DNA from: Treponema sp.
GTDB taxonomy: Bacteria; Spirochaetota; Spirochaetia; Treponematales; Breznakiellaceae
DNA length: 9,603 nt
Assembly (NCBI GenBank): GCA_009786625.1
Contig: WQRT01000110.1
Coordinates: 1-9,603 of the forward strand
Reading direction: 5' to 3'
Position 1 is the first letter of the stretch. Each line of letters opens with the position of its first letter. Made by a program: the position numbers and the translations under genes. A model generated the notes under the pieces. The model saw only the letters and a list, made by a program, of their open reading frames with translations. It had not been told where the DNA came from and did not search any database. Positions 1 to 5,416 of this stretch are shown in pieces.

Positions 1-30
1 ACTGTTTGTGATATTTTGAATGATAAGAGA

Positions 31-1638
31 ATGTTTTGTTTTCAATGCCAGCAGACGGTGAAAGGAACAGGCTGTACTGCGTCCGGAGTATGCGGTAAAA
101 ACGCGGAAACCTCTCTTGAGCATGATTTTCTAACCTGCGAAATGATTTCCCTCGCTTCCGCGATTCAGGCGATGGGTATGCAGAAAGATTTCGGAGAAAA
201 CGCGCCGCAGGAGAACAGGATTAATTTGAAAAGAATAATTAATTTAATCGTGGATGGTTTATTCGCTTGTGTTACAAATGTTAACTTTGATGCTGATAAT
301 ATCGCGTCTCTTAGTTCTGAAATCAGGGAAGAGCGGGATAAACTCGGCGGAATGCATGTTGTTATAAGTCCTGACGATCTCTTCGGCGGTGATGAAGATA
401 TCCGCTCTCTGCGCTCCACTCTGCTTTTCGGGCTTCGCGGAATGGCAGCTTATGCGTATCACGCGAGAATTCTCGGGAGACGTGAGAACGAAGTGGATTT
501 TTGGTTCATTAAAGGTTTGGCAGCGCTCGGACAGGAACATACAATTGATAAATGGCTCGCTCTCTTGATGGAATTCGGCGGCGTAAATTTAAAATGCATG
601 GAGCTGCTTGATGCAGCTAACACTTGCGCTTACGGCGATCCCGTTCCTGCGCAGGTTTCGCTCGAAATTGAAAAAGGGCCTTTCATAATTATTACAGGGC
701 ATGATCTCCGCGATCTTCAGATGCTTCTTGAACAGACAGAAGGCAGGGGGGTTAATGTTTACACGCACGGAGAAATGCTTCCCGCTCATGGTTATCCTGA
801 GTTGAAAAGATATCCGCAGTTAAAAGGGCATTACGGAAGCGCGTGGCAGAATCAACAGAATGAATTTAAAGATTTAAAAGCGCCTATACTGTTTACAACC
901 AACTGCATCATGCCTGTGAAAGAAAGTTACGCAGACAAGGTTTATACAACGTCAGTAGTGCGTTATCCAGGAATGATCTATATTGATGAGGATCAAAATG
1001 GTTTTAAAGATTTCAGTTCCATCATCGAACACTCTATAAGGCTCGGCGGATTCAATGAAAATATGCACCTAACAGGAATTAACGGCGGTAAATTTATAAC
1101 TACAGGTTTCGGGCGGAAAACTATGCTGGACAATGCGCCGGCTATCATTAATGCAGTCAAACAAGGAGAAATTAAACACTTTTTCCTTGTAGGCGGCTGT
1201 GACGGCGCACAGAATGACAGAAGTTATTACACTGATTTTGTCAAACAAACACCTAGTGATACAATTGTGCTTACGCTTGCCTGCGGAAAATTCCGTTTTA
1301 ACGATCTTGACATTGGTTCAATCGGGCCTTTCCCGCGAATTCTGGATATGGGGCAGTGCAATGACGCTTACGGCGCGGTTAAAACAGCGCAGGCGTTAGC
1401 TGAAGCGTTTAATTGCGGTGTTAACGATCTGCCGCTGACTCTGGTGCTGTCGTGGTATGAGCAGAAGGCTGTGTGTATTCTGTTGACTCTGCTGTCACTC
1501 GGTATAAAACATATTTATATAGGACCAAGCGTTCCGGCTTTCTTCTCGCAAAAAGTGTTTGATGTGATTGTGGAAAAATTTAATTTAATTGTGATTAGTA
1601 CACCTGAAAATGATTTAGAGAAGATACTGAAGAAATGA
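31..1638 (+). CDS. hcp: Hybrid cluster protein (hydroxylamine reductase / NO reductase), class I
   Basis: Iron-sulfur enzyme of anaerobes, cytoplasmic, linked to nitrosative-stress defence. The family reduces hydroxylamine in vitro, and NO reduction or S-nitrosylation roles are reported. About 535 residues from ATG 31, the usual class I length. The N-terminal cysteines C3, C6, C15 and C21 follow C-X2-C-X8-C-X5-C, the class I pattern for the cubane cluster. The hybrid-cluster ligands known from the Desulfovibrio protein are all recognisable in order: His in GHDL, Glu in THGEMLPAHGYP, Cys in TTNCIMPV, Cys in GGCDGA (persulfide site), Cys in LACGKFRF, Cys in GQCNDAYG, and Glu and Lys in SWYEQKA. 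I chose ATG 31 because family members begin MFCFQC. A TTG at 16 would add five residues but has no ribosome site. Only 30 nt of upstream sequence are present, so its promoter is not visible. It is probably transcribed separately from the operon downstream, which has its own promoter. Confidence 0.95.
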   Translation: MFCFQCQQTVKGTGCTASGVCGKNAETSLEHDFLTCEMISLASAIQAMGMQKDFGENAPQENRINLKRIINLIVDGLFACVTNVNFDADNIASLSSEIREERDKLGGMHVVISPDDLFGGDEDIRSLRSTLLFGLRGMAAYAYHARILGRRENEVDFWFIKGLAALGQEHTIDKWLALLMEFGGVNLKCMELLDAANTCAYGDPVPAQVSLEIEKGPFIIITGHDLRDLQMLLEQTEGRGVNVYTHGEMLPAHGYPELKRYPQLKGHYGSAWQNQQNEFKDLKAPILFTTNCIMPVKESYADKVYTTSVVRYPGMIYIDEDQNGFKDFSSIIEHSIRLGGFNENMHLTGINGGKFITTGFGRKTMLDNAPAIINAVKQGEIKHFFLVGGCDGAQNDRSYYTDFVKQTPSDTIVLTLACGKFRFNDLDIGSIGPFPRILDMGQCNDAYGAVKTAQALAEAFNCGVNDLPLTLVLSWYEQKAVCILLTLLSLGIKHIYIGPSVPAFFSQKVFDVIVEKFNLIVISTPENDLEKILKK

Positions 1639-1683
1639 ATAGTTTTATATAACATCATTATAAATCATGCATAATAAAACAGG

Positions 1684-1712
1684 TTGAATATCATTTAGTT
1701 AAATGTTAGAAT
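1684..1712 (+). promoter_or_regulatory. Sigma-70-type promoter for the tup-moe-moa operon
   Basis: A -35 box TTGAAT (1684-1689) and a -10 box TAGAAT (1707-1712) are separated by exactly 17 nt. Each box differs from consensus at one or two positions. Transcription would start near 1718-1720, right at the first conserved bases of the riboswitch. That agreement is independent support for both calls. It lies 46 nt after the hcp stop, in an AT-rich gap. Confidence 0.7.
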
Positions 1713-1718
1713 AAATAT

Positions 1719-1850
1719 AACTCCGATTCCCCTTATGTCTGTAACGGACTGGCTAAGGCTGAGAGGCTATGCAGGGCGGAACGATACAGCCGCAAAAAAA
1801 TATTGTAAACGCGGCTGATGAGAGTACGGGCGGAAACGCCTTTGCTTACC
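1719..1850 (+). promoter_or_regulatory. Molybdenum/tungsten cofactor (Moco/Tuco) riboswitch candidate
   Basis: A structured leader upstream of tungstate transport and cofactor genes. Visible helices are: CCTTA 1731-1735 with TAAGG 1754-1758, enclosing GTCT 1737-1740 with GGAC 1746-1749; a perfect 7-bp stem CAGCCGC 1787-1793 with GCGGCTG 1811-1817 around an A-rich loop; and GGCG 1829-1832 with CGCC 1837-1840 closed by a GAAA tetraloop, extended by GTA 1824-1826 with TAC 1847-1849. The stretches CTCCGA (1721-1726), GGCTGAGAGG (1757-1766) and GGCGGAAACGCCTTTGC (1829-1845) match what I remember of the Moco RNA motif. CTGAGA also occurs in TPP riboswitches, but the rest of the TPP core is missing and the genes downstream concern Mo/W cofactor. 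I cannot decide between the Moco form and the tungsten (Tuco) variant by eye. No T-run follows, so control is more likely at translation of tupA. Confidence 0.8.
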
Positions 1851-1858
1851 ATTGTGTG

Positions 1859-1864
1859 AAGGAG
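1859..1864 (+). promoter_or_regulatory. Ribosome binding site of tupA
   Basis: AAGGAG sits 5 nt before ATG 1870 and fixes that start over the in-frame TTG at 1852, which lacks such a site and would put six extra residues in front of a clean signal peptide. It begins 9 nt after the riboswitch ends. Its AAGG can pair with CCTT at 1839-1842 (riboswitch 3' stem) or with CCTT at 1731-1734, so it could be the regulated element. That pairing is inference. Confidence 0.7.
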
Positions 1865-1869
1865 AAATT

Positions 1870-2745
1870 ATGAAAAAGACTCTTTGTCTTGCGGCGGCCG
1901 CGGCGCTTTTGCTTGTCTCGGCTTTCCCGCTCTTTGCCGGAGGTATTCGACAGAATACAAGAGACTCCGCTTCGGTTCCCGTTATGGGAAGAATAACGCT
2001 TTCAACAACAACAAGTACGCAGGATTCAGGACTTCTCGATTATCTTCTGCCTGTGTTTACGCGTGAAACGGGATGGGAAGTTGATGTTGTAGCGGTTGGT
2101 TCAGGCGCCGCGCTCAGGATGGGGCGCGACGGGGATGCCGACGTGCTTCTTGTACACGCGCGTCCTGACGAAATCCGGTTTGTGGAGGACAGCTACGGCT
2201 CTGTCCGTTTTGACGTTATGTACAATGATTTTCTTGTTGCAGGACCAGCTCTCAGCGCAATTGCGCATAACAGCGATGTGATTCAGACATTACGCGGCAT
2301 TGCCGCCGCGAATCTGCCTTTTGTGTCCCGCGGCGATGATTCTGGAACACACAGAATGGAGTTGCTTCTTTGGCAGGAGGCGGGCATTAATCAAAGCGGT
2401 ATGCGCAGCTATTCTTCCGTCGGTCAGGGCATGGGAGCGACGCTTCAAATGGCAAACGAGATGCGCGCCTTTACATTGACAGACCGCGCTACCTGGCTCA
2501 CTTTAAGAAGGGACGGCAGAATTGATCTTGGCGCGGTCTGCGAAGGCGATTCGCGGCTTTTAAACTATTACGGAGTAATTGTTGTAAATCCGGCGCGTCA
2601 TCCGCGGATTAATGCTTCAGGCGCGATGGCTTTCGCGCAATGGATGATAAGCGATTCGACACAGCGCTTGATTGGACAGTACGGTATCGCGGAATACGGC
2701 GCTCCTTTATTTACACCTAACGCTGCTGTGAATTTGCCTCAATAA
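1870..2745 (+). CDS. tupA: Tungstate ABC transporter, substrate-binding protein TupA
   Basis: Captures tungstate outside the inner membrane and delivers it to TupBC. 291 residues. The signal peptide covers about residues 1-23 (MKK, then an Ala/Leu-rich core, ending PLFA before GG). There is no lipobox cysteine near the cleavage site, so the protein is probably soluble in the periplasm. The mature N-terminus has the TTTST signature of the TupA oxyanion site (residues 46-50, followed by QDSGLL). Other family stretches are GSGAALRMGRDGDADVLLVHA, SRGDDSGTHRMELLLW and GQGMGATLQMANEMRAFTLTDRATW. These set it apart from ModA and WtpA. It is the first gene after the riboswitch, with tupB 32 nt downstream. 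Specificity for tungstate over molybdate is inferred from family membership. A molybdate-binding relative is possible. Confidence 0.9.
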   Translation: MKKTLCLAAAAALLLVSAFPLFAGGIRQNTRDSASVPVMGRITLSTTTSTQDSGLLDYLLPVFTRETGWEVDVVAVGSGAALRMGRDGDADVLLVHARPDEIRFVEDSYGSVRFDVMYNDFLVAGPALSAIAHNSDVIQTLRGIAAANLPFVSRGDDSGTHRMELLLWQEAGINQSGMRSYSSVGQGMGATLQMANEMRAFTLTDRATWLTLRRDGRIDLGAVCEGDSRLLNYYGVIVVNPARHPRINASGAMAFAQWMISDSTQRLIGQYGIAEYGAPLFTPNAAVNLPQ

Positions 2746-2758
2746 ACGTATACGTTTA
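2743..2758 (+). repeat. 16-bp perfect palindrome between tupA and tupB
   Basis: TAAACGTATACGTTTA is its own reverse complement and begins on the tupA stop codon. As RNA it would form a 6-bp stem with a UAUA loop. There is no T-run, so it is not a terminator. It may protect the tupA message or lower tupBC expression relative to the binding protein, or be a dimer-binding operator. Function is inference. Confidence 0.6.
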
Positions 2759-2777
2759 ACGTACAGGAAACGCCGGG

Positions 2778-3455
2778 ATGAACTGGGGAATTATAAATTT
2801 AAGCGCCGATACTCTTTCGATTATCGGCGTTACGCTGCGGATGTCATTTTTCTCGACTCTAATCTCCACTATTCTCGGCGCCGCTTTCGGACTGCTTCTA
2901 GAGAAACACAGTTTCCACGGAAAGAAAATCGTTGTCAGGATATGCCGCACATTGATGGGTATGCCGCCTGTTGTCGCGGGTTTAATTATTTATCTTCTCC
3001 TGATGCGCCGCGGGCCGCTTGGTTTTCTGGGGATTCTTTTTACGGTGCAGGCGATGGTAATCGCGCAAGTGTTTCTAATCACTCCGATTATTACCGGCAT
3101 GATATACACCTACGCGGCGAGATCGGCTCCGTCCATACGCGCGTTCGCGAAAACGATGGGAGCCGGCCGCCTGCAAACATATTTTCTTTTTATAAAAGAG
3201 ATGAGCGGTGAGTTCTACTTTGTGGTTGTTACAGCCTTTGCCCGCGCGATTAGCGAAGTGGGAGCGGTTATGATCGTTGGCGGCAATATCCAGCATAAAA
3301 CAAGAACAATGACAACTGCAATTTCCATGTTACGCAACATGGGTGATTTCAGCCAGGGCATAACACTTGGTATACTGCTTTTGTTAATCGCGTTTTTACT
3401 GCAAACACTTTCTGATTTTTTACGCAGAAATGAAAGAAATGAGGAAAATTTTTAA
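2778..3455 (+). CDS. tupB: Tungstate ABC transporter, permease TupB
   Basis: Inner-membrane channel subunit that takes tungstate from TupA and is powered by TupC. 225 residues, the normal TupB length. About five hydrophobic spans are seen, roughly at residues 14-42, 60-78, 84-112, 145-168 and 193-214. The cytoplasmic coupling loop (EAA-type) is at about residues 123-141, with the pattern FAKTMGAGRLQTYFLFIKE, which docks on the ATPase. The stretch ISEVGAVMIVGGNIQHKTRTMTTAI (residues 158-182) is highly typical of TupB. ATG 2778 is the only sensible start; AGGA at 2764-2767 may serve as its ribosome site, with a somewhat long spacer. It follows tupA by 32 nt and is 2 nt from tupC. Confidence 0.93.
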   Translation: MNWGIINLSADTLSIIGVTLRMSFFSTLISTILGAAFGLLLEKHSFHGKKIVVRICRTLMGMPPVVAGLIIYLLLMRRGPLGFLGILFTVQAMVIAQVFLITPIITGMIYTYAARSAPSIRAFAKTMGAGRLQTYFLFIKEMSGEFYFVVVTAFARAISEVGAVMIVGGNIQHKTRTMTTAISMLRNMGDFSQGITLGILLLLIAFLLQTLSDFLRRNERNEENF

Positions 3456-3457
3456 CA

Positions 3458-4135
3458 ATGCTGCTCACGAATGTTAGGAAAAAGTTAGGTGATTTTTCTC
3501 TTAGCGTTGACAGTTTATCTTTTTCAAAACCGGGAGTGTACGGACTAATCGGTCCAAACGGAAGCGGCAAATCCACGCTCGTTAAAATAATGGCGGGACT
3601 TCTTGAGAAAGACAACGGAACAATTGATTATGAAGGTATTAATACAAAGGAAATAACATTTCTTAGCAGAAAGCCTTATATGATGGAAGACACAGTTTAT
3701 AACAATCTTGTATATCCTTTAAAACTCCGCGGTATAGAACCTGACAGCGGTATTGTTAACACATTTCTTGATAAAATGAATTTTTCCGAAAAGGGAAGGC
3801 AGAGAGCGAAGAGTCTTTCCGGCGGCGAGCAGCAGAAGCTCGCATTCCTCCGCGCTGTTATCTTTAAACCAAAAATTATAATCGCCGATGAAGCAATGAC
3901 CGCGATGGATATGGATTCGATAGATATTTTTGAAAATTCAATTTTGGAAGAACAGAAAAAGGAAAACTCAATCTGGATAATAATAAGCCATCAGATGTCT
4001 CACATAAGGCGTATTTGTAATTATTTATTTTTTATGTATGATGGAAGAGTGGAAATGGAAGGAAGCGTAAAGGAGATTTTTTCCGAGACCGGGAATCCCC
4101 GCCTTAAAAAATATCTCAGATCCTACAGCGGATAA
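3458..4135 (+). CDS. tupC: Tungstate ABC transporter, ATP-binding protein TupC
   Basis: Cytoplasmic ATPase driving tungstate import through TupB. 225 residues, one ABC domain and no ModC-like C-terminal molbindin domain, as expected for TupC. Walker A is GPNGSGKST (32-40), the signature is LSGGE (120-124), Walker B is IIIADE (140-145, with Glu145 as the catalytic base), the D-loop region is MTAMD (147-151), and the switch His is H178 in IIISHQ. At the Q-loop the context is FLSRKPYMMEDTVYNN, with Arg71 where relatives usually carry Gln in QKPY. All other catalytic motifs are intact, so the protein should still work, but this is unusual. The gene starts 2 nt after tupB; the ribosome site GAGG (3441-3444) lies inside the end of tupB. 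Confidence 0.92.
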   Translation: MLLTNVRKKLGDFSLSVDSLSFSKPGVYGLIGPNGSGKSTLVKIMAGLLEKDNGTIDYEGINTKEITFLSRKPYMMEDTVYNNLVYPLKLRGIEPDSGIVNTFLDKMNFSEKGRQRAKSLSGGEQQKLAFLRAVIFKPKIIIADEAMTAMDMDSIDIFENSILEEQKKENSIWIIISHQMSHIRRICNYLFFMYDGRVEMEGSVKEIFSETGNPRLKKYLRSYSG

Positions 4136-4138
4136 TTT

Positions 4139-5407
4139 ATGAAACTGCTCACAGTTGATACAATTGAACAGGCGCGTGAAAAAATAATTTCTTTCTGCTC
4201 TACATGGCAGTTAAAAAATGAAGAGATTACGTTATGCGATACTATGGATCGTATTGCTGCCGAAGATATTTATTCACCATGCAGTGTTCCTTCTTTCCGC
4301 CGTTCGACAGTTGACGGTTATGCTGTTGCAGCCTCTGATACTGCCGCAGCCTCGGAGGGAATACCTGTTTTTTTAAAGCAAATCGGCTCTGTTTCAATGG
4401 GAAAAAAGGCGGATTTTTCTATAAAACATGGAGAGTGCGCCTATGTTCCGACAGGCGCGATGCTTCCTGACGGCGCGGATGCCGCGGTGATGATCGAATA
4501 CAGTGAAACAGCAGGCGATATTATTTCTATTTATGATGCCGCCGCCGTTGGAATGAATGTAATCGAAGCAGGAGAAGATTTTAAAAATGGGGAACTGCTT
4601 TTAAAAAAAGGAACAAAGATTCGTCCGCAGGAAATAGGCGCGTCATCCGCGGCCGGTATAACAAGCGTAAAAGTTTTTACTCCTCTTTCTGTTGCGATTA
4701 TTTCTACAGGTGATGAACTTGTTCCGCCTGATGAACAGCTAACGCCCGGTGAAGTGCGCGATATTAACACAAACGCGTTATCCGCACTTGCTAAAAAATA
4801 CGGGTTTAACGTGAGATCAGCGCGGGTTCTTCCTGATGATGAAGAAAAAATTGAAAAAGCTGTAAGGGAGGAAACAGCGTTAAATGATATTGTTTTAATC
4901 TCAGGCGGAAGTTCTCAGGGCGATAAGGACATGACAAAAATGATAATCGATCGTACTGCGAAGCCGGGTATTTTCACTCATGGTCTAGCGTTAAAACCCG
5001 GAAAACCTACAATCCTCGGATGGGATGAAGAAAGCAAAACATTGATCGCAGGTTTACCCGGACACCCTGTTTCCGCGATGATGGTCTTTACATTATTGTT
5101 AAGCTCGCTTCAATTGGAACACAACGCATTAAACACTGATCGCCGCGCAGAAGATGCCGACAGCCGTCCGCAGGCTGCTAATTATCCAGTTCCCGCAAAA
5201 ATTGCGTCTAACGTACCCGGCTCTCCCGGGAAAGCGGTCTGCCTTCCCGTAACGCTTGTTTTAGAAAACGGCGCATATCTAGCACGGCCTGTTTTCGGAA
5301 AAGCGGGAATGGTTTCCACGCTGACACGCGCTGATGGTTTTGTCGTTATAGATATTAACAAAGAAGGATTAAAAAAGAATGAGTCTGTTATGGTTCATCT
5401 TTTTTAA
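4139..5407 (+). CDS. moeA: Molybdopterin molybdenumtransferase MoeA (first copy)
   Basis: Inserts molybdate or tungstate into adenylylated pyranopterin dithiolene, releasing AMP and finished cofactor. 422 residues, the full MoeA length. Conserved segments in order are STVDGYAV (56-63, with D59 matching the essential Asp of the E. coli enzyme), PTGAMLPDGADAAVMIE (104-120), GEDF (145-148), STGDEL (189-194), GEVRDINTNAL (204-214, with D208 at the second conserved Asp), SGGSSQGDKDMT (255-266), LKPGKP (285-290), GLPGHPVSA (305-313) and TRADGFVVID (396-405). All expected active-site residues are present. It begins 3 nt after tupC, so the transporter and cofactor genes are one transcription unit. 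A stretch at about 328-352 looks like a variable insert. Whether it handles Mo, W or both cannot be read from the sequence. Confidence 0.93.
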   Translation: MKLLTVDTIEQAREKIISFCSTWQLKNEEITLCDTMDRIAAEDIYSPCSVPSFRRSTVDGYAVAASDTAAASEGIPVFLKQIGSVSMGKKADFSIKHGECAYVPTGAMLPDGADAAVMIEYSETAGDIISIYDAAAVGMNVIEAGEDFKNGELLLKKGTKIRPQEIGASSAAGITSVKVFTPLSVAIISTGDELVPPDEQLTPGEVRDINTNALSALAKKYGFNVRSARVLPDDEEKIEKAVREETALNDIVLISGGSSQGDKDMTKMIIDRTAKPGIFTHGLALKPGKPTILGWDEESKTLIAGLPGHPVSAMMVFTLLLSSLQLEHNALNTDRRAEDADSRPQAANYPVPAKIASNVPGSPGKAVCLPVTLVLENGAYLARPVFGKAGMVSTLTRADGFVVIDINKEGLKKNESVMVHLF

Positions 5408-5416
5408 GAGGATTAA

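Noticed and set aside
6..11. TTGTGA half-site upstream of hcp, as for a Crp/Fnr-family (HcpR-like) regulator.
   Set aside because: No matching TCACAA half follows at the right spacing, and it lies only 20 nt before the start codon. The real regulatory region is outside the window.
1642..1680. Inverted repeat GTTTTAT (1642-1648) / ATAAAAC (1674-1680) just after hcp, as a possible terminator.
   Set aside because: The stem is all A/T apart from one end pair, the loop is 25 nt and no T-run follows. It is too weak to call as an intrinsic terminator in an AT-rich gap.
1719..1850. TPP riboswitch, suggested by the CTGAGA stretch.
   Set aside because: The second conserved TPP block (ACCTGATCTGGATAATGCC type) is absent, and no thiamine gene is present. 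The GAAA-capped stem and gene context fit the Mo/W cofactor RNA instead.
1852..1869. Upstream TTG start for tupA adding six residues.
   Set aside because: There is no ribosome site before it, while AAGGAG sits 5 nt before ATG 1870 and the shorter protein begins with a clean signal peptide.
1870..2745. Reading the binding protein as ModA (molybdate) or a phosphate-binding PstS.
   Set aside because: TTTST, GDDSGTHR and GQGMGATLQMANE are TupA hallmarks, and the ATPase lacks the molbindin domain of ModC. No pst or mod neighbours are seen.
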